Assembly: GCA_009911065.1 (NCBI GenBank)
Contig: QXWR01000001.1
Location: forward strand, 1-64,000
Direction: 5' to 3'
Source of the DNA: Clostridiaceae bacterium
GTDB taxonomy: Bacteria; Bacillota; Clostridia; Lachnospirales; Lachnospiraceae
Length of the DNA: 64,000 bases
The notes under the pieces were generated by a model, which searched no databases, was not told the DNA's origin, and saw nothing but the letters and a program-made list of their open reading frames with translations. A program made the translations under genes and the position numbers. This document shows positions 24,632-33,064 of the stretch, in pieces. The stretch's first letter is position 1. Each line of letters opens with the position of its first letter.

Positions 24632-25672
24632 ATGGATATGATTTGCAGTTTTCGGATGGAGGCCACAGTGGTGGCAAATACATTTATTGACCAATATATG
24701 GCAGCAGCCAACGGTGAATATGTAAAGGTTTATCTGTATCTTTTGCGGCATCAGCAGGAGAGCGTGGACATTGACCAGATTGCTGACGCGCTGAACCATA
24801 CGGAGGCGGATGTAAAGCGTGCTTTGTCTTATTGGGAAAAGCTGGGAGTTCTTAAAACAGCCGGAGAAAAACCGGAAAAGGCTGATTTGGGAATACAAAA
24901 GGAGGAATCCAGCCAAAAGGAGGACAAGCCGGTTTTAGAGGAAAAAGAGCCGGTTTTGGCTCAACCGACGCCTCTGCCCAAAAAGACCTCTGCCCAAAAA
25001 AGGCCCATATACAGTCAGGATCAGGTAAACCAGCTTGCAGAGGATGAGGACTTTACCCAGCTTCTTTACATTGCTCAAAAGTATATGGATAAGGTGTTTA
25101 CTTCCCGTGAATGCGAAGTGTTCGCCTATCTTTACGATGGTCTCCACATGACGGCGGAGCTTTTGGAGTATCTGGTGGAATATTGCGTGCAGGGCGGCCA
25201 TACCAGCATTCGCTATATTGAGACAGTGGGGTTAAGTTGGCATGAAAAGGGACTTGTCACAGTGGAACAGGCAAGGGCATTTGCCAGCGGTTTTACAAAG
25301 GATTCTTTTGCCGTGATGCGGTGCTTTGGGCTGACGGACCGGAAGCCGGGAGAGGGAGAAAAGCAGATGATTGAGCGGTGGTTTTCGGTTTATGGGTTTA
25401 CCAGAGAGATTGTGCTAGAGGCGTGCAACCGGACGATGGAATCCACCCACACCCCCAGTTTCCGGTATGCGGACAAGATACTGACTGAGTGGAAAAAGGC
25501 TGGAGTGAAAACCATAAGGGATATTGTTTTGCTGGATGAAAAACACCAGGGGAAAAAGAAATCCCGGACAGAGAAAAAGCCTTCCAACCAGTTTCATAAT
25601 TTTGAACAGCGAAGTACGGATTATGATGCCATGATGCTGGATCAGGTGAAGTCCTGGATTGGACAATCCTAG
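24632..25672 (+). CDS. DnaD domain protein (primosome component)
   Basis: 346 residues. N-terminal winged-helix DnaD-like part (VVANTFIDQYMAAANGEYVKVYLYLLRH, then DIDQIADALNHTEADVKRALSYWEKLGVL), a Lys/Glu/Pro linker (about 85-130), and a C-terminal DnaB_2/DnaD domain (LLEYLVEYCVQGGHTSIRYIETVGLSWHEKGLVT). In Firmicutes, DnaD/DnaB proteins remodel origin DNA and help load helicase at oriC and restart sites. The adjacent DnaC/DnaI-like loader gene supports this role. Starts at the first of two ATGs with GGAG upstream. Confidence 0.88.
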   Translation: MDMICSFRMEATVVANTFIDQYMAAANGEYVKVYLYLLRHQQESVDIDQIADALNHTEADVKRALSYWEKLGVLKTAGEKPEKADLGIQKEESSQKEDKPVLEEKEPVLAQPTPLPKKTSAQKRPIYSQDQVNQLAEDEDFTQLLYIAQKYMDKVFTSRECEVFAYLYDGLHMTAELLEYLVEYCVQGGHTSIRYIETVGLSWHEKGLVTVEQARAFASGFTKDSFAVMRCFGLTDRKPGEGEKQMIERWFSVYGFTREIVLEACNRTMESTHTPSFRYADKILTEWKKAGVKTIRDIVLLDEKHQGKKKSRTEKKPSNQFHNFEQRSTDYDAMMLDQVKSWIGQS

Positions 25673-25763
25673 AGTGGGGCGTGCAGATGGCGGGAATGAA
25701 TTTTCAGACACGCTCTAAGACAAGGGACGGAAGGAATCGGGCCAGAGAAGAAAGGGATAAGGG

Positions 25764-26762
25764 ATGGGACTGAACAATTCTCAATATAACCAGGTTATGA
25801 GAGAGTATGAAGAGCAGCAGCTGGAGAATCGATATGAGCAGCAGCGCCGGGTCATGGAGGTCTATGAACGTGTACCTCAGATTCGGGCTTTGGATGAGGA
25901 AATCCGGAATCAAGGGGCAAAAAGCGCCCGAATGGCCCTGAAAGGGGACGAGAATGCAGGAGAGCGGTTTCGGGAGAATCTGGCGGATCTTCGGGAACAG
26001 AAACAGGTGCTTTTAGCGGCGGCAGGTTATCCGCTGGATTACATGGACATGCAGTATCGGTGTCCGGCATGCAAAGATACCGGATATGAGGGCGGCAAAC
26101 GGTGCCGATGCTTTGAGCAGGCCAGAACCCGGATTCTGTATGCTCAGTCGAATATTCAGCAGGTTTTGGAGCGGGAGAATTTTCAAACCCTTTCCTACAA
26201 ATGGTACGACGGGGAACAAAAGCTGGAACGGCTTGGCATGACCGAGCTGGATTATATGAAAATCCTGGTGGGAAAGTGCAAGGAATTTGCAGCAGGTTTT
26301 CCGCAAAATGGCAGAAATCTTCTTTTTACGGGAAGCACAGGCGTGGGCAAGACGTTTCTGACCAACTGTATTGCAAAGGAACTGATTGACCGGTACCTAT
26401 CCGTTATTTACCTTACCTCTCAGGATTTGTTTGAACTGTTGTCCCGGTATAAGTTCGGCAGGGATTTCCAGGAAGATTCAGAGGAGGCATTCCGCCATGT
26501 TCTGGAATGTGAGATGCTGATTATTGATGATTTGGGGACCGAAGTGAATAATACGTTTGTTTCATCTCAGCTTTTTTACTGTATCAATGAACGGATCTTA
26601 AGACAGAAAGGAACCATCATATCCACCAATCTGTCGGTGGGAGCGCTGCAGGATATGTATTCAGACCGGGTGACTTCCCGGATTATGAGCCATTACGCTG
26701 TCATTCCATTATATGGAGGGGATATTCGAATGAAAAAGAAAAACTTCCGAGGATTAACTTGA
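25764..26762 (+). CDS. dnaC: DnaC/DnaI-like helicase loader ATPase
   Basis: 332 residues. N-terminal helical region, a zinc-binding stretch (YRCPACKDTGYEGGKRCRC, about 94-112), then an AAA+ domain: Walker A GSTGVGKTFLTN, Walker B MLIIDDLGTE, sensor 1 IISTNLS, arginine finger region SDRVTSRIM. This is the organisation of Bacillus DnaI and E. coli DnaC helicase loaders, which bring the replicative helicase to the origin. IstB transposition ATPases share the core, but the zinc region and DnaD neighbour argue for a loader. The stop codon overlaps the prs promoter. Confidence 0.88.
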   Translation: MGLNNSQYNQVMREYEEQQLENRYEQQRRVMEVYERVPQIRALDEEIRNQGAKSARMALKGDENAGERFRENLADLREQKQVLLAAAGYPLDYMDMQYRCPACKDTGYEGGKRCRCFEQARTRILYAQSNIQQVLERENFQTLSYKWYDGEQKLERLGMTELDYMKILVGKCKEFAAGFPQNGRNLLFTGSTGVGKTFLTNCIAKELIDRYLSVIYLTSQDLFELLSRYKFGRDFQEDSEEAFRHVLECEMLIIDDLGTEVNNTFVSSQLFYCINERILRQKGTIISTNLSVGALQDMYSDRVTSRIMSHYAVIPLYGGDIRMKKKNFRGLT

Positions 26763-26787
26763 CTTGCGTGAAGCATAATGATATAAA
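26759..26787 (+). promoter_or_regulatory. prs: Promoter of prs
   Basis: TTGACT (26759-26764), 17 bp, TATAAA (26782-26787). The -35 overlaps the dnaC-like stop codon. Confidence 0.75.
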
Positions 26788-26833
26788 AGAATCATTGTCA
26801 TACGTCAACACAACCAGAGGATGGAGGAAGAAC

Positions 26834-28012
26834 ATGATATACGAAGAAAAGACGATTGAGACCATTCCCGTAGGACCGCTGGGGCTGATTCCCTTACAAA
26901 GCTGTGCCGAGCTGGGGGCAAAAGTGAACAACTGGCTGATTGGGTGGAGAAAAGAGCGGGAGAGCGAGCACAAGTCCACCATCGCCTTTGCCGGTTATCA
27001 GAGAGATTCTTATATTGTGGAGGCGAGAACGCCTCGTTTTGGTTCCGGAGAAGGCAAGGGAACCCTAGAAGAGTCTGTCCGGGGGGATGATCTGTATATT
27101 ATGGTGGATGTATGTAACTACAATCTGACCTATTCCCTGTGCGGCATGACCAACCGGATGTCCCCGGATGATCATTTTCAGGATTTAAAGCGGGTCATTG
27201 CGGCAGCAGCAGGAAAGGCCCGCCGGATTAATGTGATTATGCCCTTTTTGTATGAAAGCCGTCAGCACCGCCGCTCCGGAAGAGAATCTTTGGACTGTGC
27301 TCTGGCTTTGCAGGAACTTACCAATATGGGAGTGGAGAACATCATCACATTTGACGCCCATGATCCCCGTGTGCAGAATGCCATTCCCCTGAAAGGCTTT
27401 GAGACCGTTCAGCCCATTTATCAGTATATTAAATATCTGCTTCAGGTGGAGAAAGAGCTGGACATTGACAGTGACCACATGATGGTAATTAGCCCGGACG
27501 AAGGAGGCATGAGCCGCGCCGTGTATTTTGCCAATGTGTTGGGACTGGACATGGGGATGTTTTACAAGAGACGGGATTACACCCGCATTATTAACGGGAG
27601 AAATCCCATTGTGGCCCATGAGTTTTTAGGGTCCAGCGTGGAGGGGAAGGATGTGCTCATCATTGACGACATGATTTCTTCCGGAGAAAGTATGCTGGAT
27701 GTGGCAAAAGAGTTGAAACGGCGGAAGGCCAGGAAAGTGTTTGTCTGCGCCACCTTCGGACTGTTTACCAACGGTCTGGCCAAATTTGACGAATATTATG
27801 CCAATGGGCTTATTGACCGGATTTTAACCACCAATCTGGTGTATCAGAGTCCGGAACTTTTGTCCCGCCCCTACTATGTAAATGTGGATATGAGCAAATA
27901 TGTTGCTCTGATTATTGATAATCTCAACCACGATGACTCTTTAAGCGATCTGTTAAACCCGGCAAGGAGGATTCATAAGCTGTTGGACCAGTATGCAAAA
28001 AGTCGTAAGTGA
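26834..28012 (+). CDS. prs: Ribose-phosphate pyrophosphokinase
   Basis: 392 residues; makes PRPP from ribose-5-phosphate and ATP for nucleotide, histidine and tryptophan synthesis. The PRPP-binding loop DVLIIDDMISSGESMLD and the flexible-loop/ATP region FLYESRQHRRSGRESLDCA are clear, with ITFDAHDPRVQNA for substrate contacts. It is about 75 residues longer than classic Prs, a form I associate with Lachnospiraceae and relatives. Start at 26834 fits GGAGGAAG and lies downstream of the promoter, excluding the longer frame. Confidence 0.92.
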   Translation: MIYEEKTIETIPVGPLGLIPLQSCAELGAKVNNWLIGWRKERESEHKSTIAFAGYQRDSYIVEARTPRFGSGEGKGTLEESVRGDDLYIMVDVCNYNLTYSLCGMTNRMSPDDHFQDLKRVIAAAAGKARRINVIMPFLYESRQHRRSGRESLDCALALQELTNMGVENIITFDAHDPRVQNAIPLKGFETVQPIYQYIKYLLQVEKELDIDSDHMMVISPDEGGMSRAVYFANVLGLDMGMFYKRRDYTRIINGRNPIVAHEFLGSSVEGKDVLIIDDMISSGESMLDVAKELKRRKARKVFVCATFGLFTNGLAKFDEYYANGLIDRILTTNLVYQSPELLSRPYYVNVDMSKYVALIIDNLNHDDSLSDLLNPARRIHKLLDQYAKSRK

Positions 28013-28036
28013 TGGAAAAGAACTGAGGACAGAGAT

Positions 28037-28651
28037 ATGAGCAAGGATAGAAATTATGAAGAACTGGCAGAAGCAGAGCGAGAAGCCGGTTTGGAACAGG
28101 ATGGCTGGAAAGTTCCCCAAAAGTCAAAGTTTGACTGGAAGAAAGAGCTGTGGGAATGGGTAAAGATTATTGTTTCGGCAGCGGTTATAGCTCTGGTCTT
28201 AAATACGTTTATCATTGCCAACAGCCAGGTGCCCAGCGGTTCCATGGAAAATACCATTATGACCGGAGATCGGGTGATCGGCTTCCGTCTGTCCTATCTG
28301 TTTCAGGAACCGGAGCGGGGGGATGTGGTGATTTTCCGCTTTCCGGATGATGAAAAGATTTATTATGTAAAGCGGATTATCGGACTTCCGGGAGATACGG
28401 TGGATATTTATGATGGACATGTGTATCTCAACGGTTCGGATACCCCTATGGAAGAGCCGTATGTGCGGGAGCCAATGATTCCTGAGCGGCCGATGCATTT
28501 TGAAGTGCCGGAGAACAGCTATTTCATGTTGGGAGACAACCGAAACTATTCCAAAGACGCCCGTGTGTGGCAGAATACTTATGTGAAGAAAAATAAGATT
28601 GTGGCAAAGGTTTTGTTCCGGTATTATCCTAAGCCGGGTATGATTAAGTAA
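28037..28651 (+). CDS. lepB: Signal peptidase I
   Basis: 204 residues. Charged cytoplasmic head, single membrane anchor (about 45-65, WVKIIVSAAVIALVLNTF), then the external catalytic domain with the nucleophile Ser in NSQVPSGSMENTI and the general-base Lys in YYVKRIIGLPGD; GDNRNYSKDAR is the C-terminal signature. Cleaves signal peptides of exported proteins. Complete; ended by a terminator. Confidence 0.95.
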   Translation: MSKDRNYEELAEAEREAGLEQDGWKVPQKSKFDWKKELWEWVKIIVSAAVIALVLNTFIIANSQVPSGSMENTIMTGDRVIGFRLSYLFQEPERGDVVIFRFPDDEKIYYVKRIIGLPGDTVDIYDGHVYLNGSDTPMEEPYVREPMIPERPMHFEVPENSYFMLGDNRNYSKDARVWQNTYVKKNKIVAKVLFRYYPKPGMIK

Positions 28652-28688
28652 TATGCTTTTGCTGACAAGATCAAAAAGCAGAGAAAGC

Positions 28689-28719
28689 AAAAGGCGGCTA
28701 AAAAAATGGGTCGCCTTTT
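28689..28719 (+). terminator. lepB: Terminator of lepB
   Basis: AAAAGGCG (28689-28696) pairs with CGCCTTTT (28712-28719). Confidence 0.75.
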
Positions 28720-28731
28720 GTCGTTTTAAAA

Positions 28732-28760
28732 TTGCCTTTTACAGGATAGTATGTTATATT
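28732..28760 (+). promoter_or_regulatory. Promoter of the nucleotidyltransferase gene
   Basis: TTGCCT (28732-28737), 17 bp, TATATT (28755-28760). Confidence 0.6.
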
Positions 28761-28762
28761 GA

Positions 28763-28793
28763 AAAGTAGTAAAAAGTAGTAAAAATCAGTAAA
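28763..28793 (+). repeat. Three tandem 10-bp repeats in the leader
   Basis: AAAGTAGTAA, AAAGTAGTAA and AAATCAGTAA follow each other directly after the -10. One per helical turn; a possible operator or simply slippage. Confidence 0.45.
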
Positions 28794-28818
28794 AGCCGGA
28801 TAGAAAGGATAAAACGGG

Positions 28819-29742
28819 ATGAAAAATACGACATTGGTGATTATGGCCGCAGGACTTGGCAGTCGGTTTGGCACCGGAATCAAGCAGCTGGAACCGGTTG
28901 GCCCAAATGGTGAAATTATTATGGATTATTCCATCCATGACGGGCTGGAAGCAGGGTTCAATAAAGTGGTGTTTATCATCCGCAAAGATTTGGAAGCAGT
29001 TTTTAAGCAGAAGGTCGGCAGGCGGGTTGAGGATGTGACGAAAGTGGAGTATGCCTATCAGGAGCTTCTGGCGCTGCCAGAAGGATACAAAGTGCCAGAG
29101 GGACGTACAAAGCCCTGGGGTACAGGACAGGCAGTTCTTTCCATAAAGGGGCTGGTCCATGAACCTTTTGTGGTGATCAATGCAGACGATTATTATGGAA
29201 AAGAGGCGTTTCGCAAAATCCATGATTACATGGTGCAGGAGATGGATACAGAGGCAAAGGTGTATGATATTTGTATGGCTGGTTTTATTTTGTCCAACAC
29301 ATTAAGCGAAAACGGTTCTGTGACTCGCGGCGTGTGCAGGCTGAATGAAGACGGCACCTTAAACCAGGTAAAAGAGACTTATGAGATTTGGCAGAAGGGA
29401 ACGGAGATTTCTGCCTGTGACGAGGAAGGAAATCCGGTTCTGGTAAGAGGAGATCAGCAGGTATCTATGAATATGTGGGGACTTCCGCCTGCATTTTTAG
29501 ATGAGTTGGAACGGGGATTTCCAGTTTTTCTGGACAATGCCGCGGGAAATTTAAAGGCAGAATACCTGCTTCCTAAATTTATTGATGAACTGATTCAGAA
29601 AAAAAAGGCGCAGGTAAAGGTGCTGGAGACCAGAGACAAGTGGTTTGGGGTCACTTATCAGGAGGATAAGGCAGCTGTGGCAGCTGCGATACAAGGTCTT
29701 GTGGAGAAGGGCGTATATAAGGAGAATTTGTATAACGGATAA
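28819..29742 (+). CDS. Nucleotidyltransferase family protein (sugar-phosphate nucleotidyltransferase fold)
   Basis: 307 residues. N-terminal LVIMAAGLGSRFGTGIKQLEPVG is the nucleotide-binding G-x-G-x-R-x-x...K motif of NTP transferases; FVVINADDYYGKEAF holds the metal-binding Asp. The middle (AGFILSNTLSENGSVTRGVCRL) and C-terminus differ from RmlA/GalU. These longer bacterial proteins are annotated only as nucleotidyltransferases; substrate unknown. It precedes an isoamylase-family protein, hinting at glucan or nucleotide-sugar metabolism (inference). Confidence 0.83.
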   Translation: MKNTTLVIMAAGLGSRFGTGIKQLEPVGPNGEIIMDYSIHDGLEAGFNKVVFIIRKDLEAVFKQKVGRRVEDVTKVEYAYQELLALPEGYKVPEGRTKPWGTGQAVLSIKGLVHEPFVVINADDYYGKEAFRKIHDYMVQEMDTEAKVYDICMAGFILSNTLSENGSVTRGVCRLNEDGTLNQVKETYEIWQKGTEISACDEEGNPVLVRGDQQVSMNMWGLPPAFLDELERGFPVFLDNAAGNLKAEYLLPKFIDELIQKKKAQVKVLETRDKWFGVTYQEDKAAVAAAIQGLVEKGVYKENLYNG

Positions 29743-29817
29743 CGAAAGAAGGTTGACAGGTGGAAGGCAGCTGCCGGGATATTGGAATGGCAGCAGAGGA
29801 AGAAAGGTGGCTGGAGA

Positions 29818-31719
29818 ATGCGGCAGTATAGGATTGACAACAAGGACAGGAAAGCATATCCATTAGGACTTATACATGTAGACGGGGGAATCCATGTCTC
29901 TGTGACAGCAGAGGCAAAAAGCTGTAATTTTGTGCTGTTTGGCACATCGCCGGAGGCGGAACCGGTTCGCATTCCGTTTCCCGAGGAGGGAAAGGTTGGG
30001 AACGTATGGGGGATGACATTGTTAGGAAAAGGTCTGGAACGTTTTGAATATGCCTTTGAGGCAGATGGAAGGCTTTTTTCCGATCCATACGGAGCTGCAT
30101 TTACAGGGCAGGAAGAATGGGGAAATCCGGAACAGGCTCACAAGTTACTGCATAGTCCGATTCGTGAAGAGGAATTTGACTGGGAGGGAGACCGGCCTTT
30201 GCAGCTTCCTTATGAACAATGCATAGTGTATCGCATTCACGTGCGGGGATTTACCAGACATTCTTCTTCCGGAGTGAAAAATAAAGGAACATTCCGGGGG
30301 ATTGTGGAAAAGATTCCTTATATGAAAGAACTGGGGATTACCACCCTGGAGATTATGCCTGCAGCAGAGTTTTCAGAGATTCTTATGGCATCCAGTCCAG
30401 GGAGTCCGGCAGGGACGGAAAAACCAACAGGCAGGGTGAATTACTGGGGATATGGACCGGCTTTTAACGGTGCGCCCAAGGCGTCTTATGCGGGAAAAAA
30501 ACGCAGGCCAGATACAGAGTTTAAAAATCTGGTAAAGGAACTTCACCGGGCAGGAATTGAGCTGGTGGCAGAACTGTTTTTCACGGGAAAGGAACCGCCA
30601 GTGTTTGTTCTGGATATGGTGCGGCGGTGGGTGCAGGAATACCATGTGGACGGCATTCATCTTACTGGCAATGTGCCGGTTAGCCTGTTGGCTTTGGACC
30701 CTTATCTGGCGGGCACCAAGCTTTGGACCCTTTCCTGGGACGGAGTGGAGAAAATACCAGGAGTCAAACGGTGTTTGGGAGAATATAACGATGGTTTTCT
30801 GATTGATATGCGCCGTGTGCTGAAAGGGGATGAGGGGCAGATGAATGCTCTGGCCTACCGCAGCAGACGAAATCCGGCAGATTATGGGGTGATTCATTAT
30901 CTGGCGGGCACCAACGGCTTTACGTTGATGGATTTGGTGTGTTATGAACAGAAACACAATGAGGACAACGGCGAAAATAATCAGGATGGAAGCGATTATA
31001 ATTATAGTTGGAACTGTGGCGTGGAAGGTCCGGTTCGAAAAAAGAAGGTTGTGGAGCTTCGAAGACAACAGCTTCGCAATGGTCTGCTTTTGCTGTTTTT
31101 AAGCCAGGGTACGCCTCTTCTCATGGCGGGAGACGAGTTTGGAAATTCTCAAAACGGCAATAACAATGCTTATTGTCAGGACAATCCCATTTCCTGGCTT
31201 AACTGGAATCAGAAAAAGACCAACAAAGATTTGGTGGATTTTGTAAAGGCTGCAATCCGGTTTCGAAAAAACCATTCTGTGTTCTGCCAAAGCAGAGAAC
31301 CGAGAATGATGGATTATCAAAGCTGTGGATTTCCCGATGTATCTTACCATGGCACAAAAGCCTGGTTTCCGGAATTTGACCATTTTCGGAGACAGCTGGG
31401 AATTTTGTATTGCGGAGATTACGGGAAGAAGCCGGACGGTACAAAGGATGATTACTTTTTTGTGGCATACAATATGCATTGGGAGCCTCATGAATTTGCC
31501 CTTCCCCATCTTCCGAAAGGGATGGGCTGGCATGTAGCCTTTGACACTGGGGATGGGGTTCATAATGGATATTTTGAACCAGGACAAGAACCTGAGATTC
31601 AAAATCAGAAGCGGAAAATGGTTGCAGGGCGGACGATTTTGGTTTTGATCGGAAAAAAGCTGGAAAAAAGAGAGTTGGAGCAAGAAAAGGAGCCAAACGA
31701 GGATGAACACATTTCATGA
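29818..31719 (+). CDS. Isoamylase/debranching-family GH13 protein lacking catalytic residues
   Basis: 633 residues. N-terminal CBM48-like beta domain (about 1-115), then a GH13 barrel with strong isoamylase/GlgX features: VNYWGYGPAFNGAPKASYA, MDLVCYEQKHNEDNGENNQDG, GTPLLMAGDEFGNSQNGNNNAYCQDNP (each partly conserved). The four catalytic regions are altered: region I reads ELVAELFFTG instead of a DVVxNH form; region II VDGIHLTG has His281 and Thr283 where Arg and the nucleophile Asp belong; region III TLSWD has Leu305 for the acid Glu; region IV AGTNGFTL has Thr365-Asn366 for His-Asp. So it should not hydrolyse glucans; a binding or regulatory role is inferred. ATG at 29818 preferred over TTG at 29782. 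Overlaps mazG by 17 bases. Confidence 0.85.
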   Translation: MRQYRIDNKDRKAYPLGLIHVDGGIHVSVTAEAKSCNFVLFGTSPEAEPVRIPFPEEGKVGNVWGMTLLGKGLERFEYAFEADGRLFSDPYGAAFTGQEEWGNPEQAHKLLHSPIREEEFDWEGDRPLQLPYEQCIVYRIHVRGFTRHSSSGVKNKGTFRGIVEKIPYMKELGITTLEIMPAAEFSEILMASSPGSPAGTEKPTGRVNYWGYGPAFNGAPKASYAGKKRRPDTEFKNLVKELHRAGIELVAELFFTGKEPPVFVLDMVRRWVQEYHVDGIHLTGNVPVSLLALDPYLAGTKLWTLSWDGVEKIPGVKRCLGEYNDGFLIDMRRVLKGDEGQMNALAYRSRRNPADYGVIHYLAGTNGFTLMDLVCYEQKHNEDNGENNQDGSDYNYSWNCGVEGPVRKKKVVELRRQQLRNGLLLLFLSQGTPLLMAGDEFGNSQNGNNNAYCQDNPISWLNWNQKKTNKDLVDFVKAAIRFRKNHSVFCQSREPRMMDYQSCGFPDVSYHGTKAWFPEFDHFRRQLGILYCGDYGKKPDGTKDDYFFVAYNMHWEPHEFALPHLPKGMGWHVAFDTGDGVHNGYFEPGQEPEIQNQKRKMVAGRTILVLIGKKLEKRELEQEKEPNEDEHIS

Positions 31720-32083
31720 TCTTCTTTCTATAGTGGACACTCTGCGGTCAGAAAAAGGCTGCTCCTGGGATCGGAAACAGACGTTTGAAAGCTTAAAAAC
31801 CTGCCTTCAGGAAGAGACTGGGGAGGTTATAGAGGCCATTGCCAATCAGGATATGGAAAATCTGTGCGAGGAATTGGGAGATCTGCTTTTTCTTATTGTA
31901 ATGTACAGCCAGATTGCCAGAGAGCAAGGAGCTTTTTCCATTGAGGACGTGGTGGATGGAGCCTGTGAGAAAATGGTGCGCCGTCACCCTCATGTATTTG
32001 GAAATCTCAGGGATTTATCGCCGGAGGAAAGTCTGAATTTATGGAATGAGATTAAAAAACAGGAAAAAGCTAAAAAACCTTGA
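31703..32083 (+). CDS. mazG: MazG-like nucleoside triphosphate pyrophosphohydrolase
   Basis: 126 residues, a single MazG domain. CSWDRKQTFESLKTCLQEETGEVIEAI and ENLCEELGDLLFLIVMYSQIA carry the EExxE...ExxD metal motif; RHPHVFG follows. Hydrolyses (d)NTPs to NMP and diphosphate, cleaning the pool of abnormal nucleotides. Half the length of E. coli MazG, as in many Clostridia. Start overlaps the upstream gene, so translation is likely coupled. Confidence 0.92.
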   Translation: MNTFHDLLSIVDTLRSEKGCSWDRKQTFESLKTCLQEETGEVIEAIANQDMENLCEELGDLLFLIVMYSQIAREQGAFSIEDVVDGACEKMVRRHPHVFGNLRDLSPEESLNLWNEIKKQEKAKKP

Positions 32084-32108
32084 CAAACAGGGGCAAAACG
32101 GATATAAA
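32080..32108 (+). promoter_or_regulatory. hup: Promoter of hup
   Basis: Perfect TTGACA (32080-32085), 17 bp, TATAAA (32103-32108). Overlaps the mazG stop. Confidence 0.85.
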
Positions 32109-32175
32109 TTGTAGAGTACACTATTTCAAGGTAGCAGCGAGAGCAATACCGAACGATTTTAGGAGGAAATAATCA

Positions 32176-32451
32176 ATGAATAAGACGGAATTAGTAGCAG
32201 CGATTGCAGAACAGGCAGAGATTTCCAAAAAGGATGCAGAAGCAGCGCTGAAGGCATTTGCAGATGTAGTGTCTGAAGCGTTAAAGAATGGTGATAAAGT
32301 GCAGTTGGTAGGCTTTGGTACTTTTGAGGTGTCTGAGCGGGCCGCAAGAGAAGGAAGAAATCCGCGGACAAAAGAGATTATCCCCATTAAAGCCTGCAAG
32401 AGTCCGAAGTTCAAACCCGGAAAGGCATTGAAGGACATTGTAAACGGATAA
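32176..32451 (+). CDS. hup: HU family DNA-binding protein
   Basis: 91 residues: [49 protein letters not shown] and [13 protein letters not shown]-like C-terminus. Histone-like protein that bends and compacts DNA as a dimer. AGGAGG is 9 bases before the ATG. Strong own promoter, as expected for an abundant protein. Confidence 0.97.
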   Translation: MNKTELVAAIAEQAEISKKDAEAALKAFADVVSEALKNGDKVQLVGFGTFEVSERAAREGRNPRTKEIIPIKACKSPKFKPGKALKDIVNG

Positions 32452-32454
32452 TAT

Positions 32455-32694
32455 ATGAGATTAGATAAATATTTGAAAATATCCCGTCTGATTAAGCGGC
32501 GGACCGTGGCCAACGAGGCTTGCGACGCCGGACGGGTTTTGGTGAATGGAAAGCCAGCAAAGGCATCAGTGAATATTAAGGCCGGAGATCAGATTGAAAT
32601 ACAGTTTGGAACCAGCTCGGTAAAGGTAGAAGTGCTGGATGTTCAGGAGACGGTTCGGAAGGAAGAAGCAAAGGAACTGTATCGGTATTTGTAA
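32455..32694 (+). CDS. rqcP: S4 RNA-binding protein, RqcP/YabO-like
   Basis: 79 residues, almost entirely an S4 domain (MRLDKYLKISRLIKRRTVANEACDAGRVLVNG). In Bacillus, RqcP (YabO) joins RqcH in adding alanine tails to stalled nascent chains on 50S subunits. Position between hup and yabP matches Bacillus gene order. Starts 4 bases after the hup stop without a clear ribosome-binding site, suggesting coupling. Confidence 0.9.
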   Translation: MRLDKYLKISRLIKRRTVANEACDAGRVLVNGKPAKASVNIKAGDQIEIQFGTSSVKVEVLDVQETVRKEEAKELYRYL

Positions 32695-32699
32695 AATCG

Positions 32700-32728
32700 G
32701 CATAAGTAGGGAAACCTCCTCATATACT
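32700..32728 (+). promoter_or_regulatory. Sigma-E-like promoter of yabP-yabQ
   Basis: GCATAAG (32700-32706), 14 bp, CATATACT (32721-32728); close to the Bacillus sigma-E consensus (KMATATT, CATACAnT). yabP and yabQ are mother-cell sporulation genes, which supports the call. Confidence 0.55.
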
Positions 32729-32759
32729 GAAACCAGGTGTTTCGTATAGCAGGAGGTTT
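32712..32759 (+). terminator. Long hairpin spanning the yabP promoter -10 and ribosome-binding site
   Basis: AAACCTCCT (32712-32720) pairs with AGGAGGTTT (32751-32759); inside, ATAC-T-GAAAC pairs with GTTTC-GTAT. The 3' arm plus TTTTT is a terminator for hup-rqcP and also contains the yabP AGGAGG. A transcript starting at the sigma-E promoter lacks the 5' arm. Confidence 0.75.
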
Positions 32760-32763
32760 TTGT

Positions 32764-33048
32764 ATGGAGGAAAAATCGGGAAACCGTCCCCACACCTGTT
32801 TTTTGCAGAACCGTGCCGCAGCGAATCTGACAGGAGTTCGGGAGGTGGTGTCCTTTGATGAGAACCAGGTGGTTATGGATACGGATCTGGGGCTTTTGAC
32901 ATTAAAGGGAAAAGATCTGCATGTCAGTCGGCTCTCGGTGGAAAAAGGGGAGGTGGATGTGTCCGGAACTGTGGACAGCATGGCCTATTCCTCCAACGAG
33001 GCTTACCGGAAAGCAGGCCAGTCATTTTTTGTTCGGCTGTTTAAGTGA
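32764..33048 (+). CDS. yabP: Sporulation protein YabP
   Basis: 94 residues from the ATG at 32764 (AGGAGG 7 bases upstream). Contains the YabP/YqfC-family pattern RAAANLTGVREVVSFDENQVVMDTDLG, then LTLKGKDLHVSRLSVEKGEVDVSGTVDSMAYS. In Bacillus it is a sigma-E protein needed for normal sporulation together with YabQ in cortex assembly. Confidence 0.92.
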   Translation: MEEKSGNRPHTCFLQNRAAANLTGVREVVSFDENQVVMDTDLGLLTLKGKDLHVSRLSVEKGEVDVSGTVDSMAYSSNEAYRKAGQSFFVRLFK

Positions 33049-33064
33049 GGAAAGGGGCGTAGAG

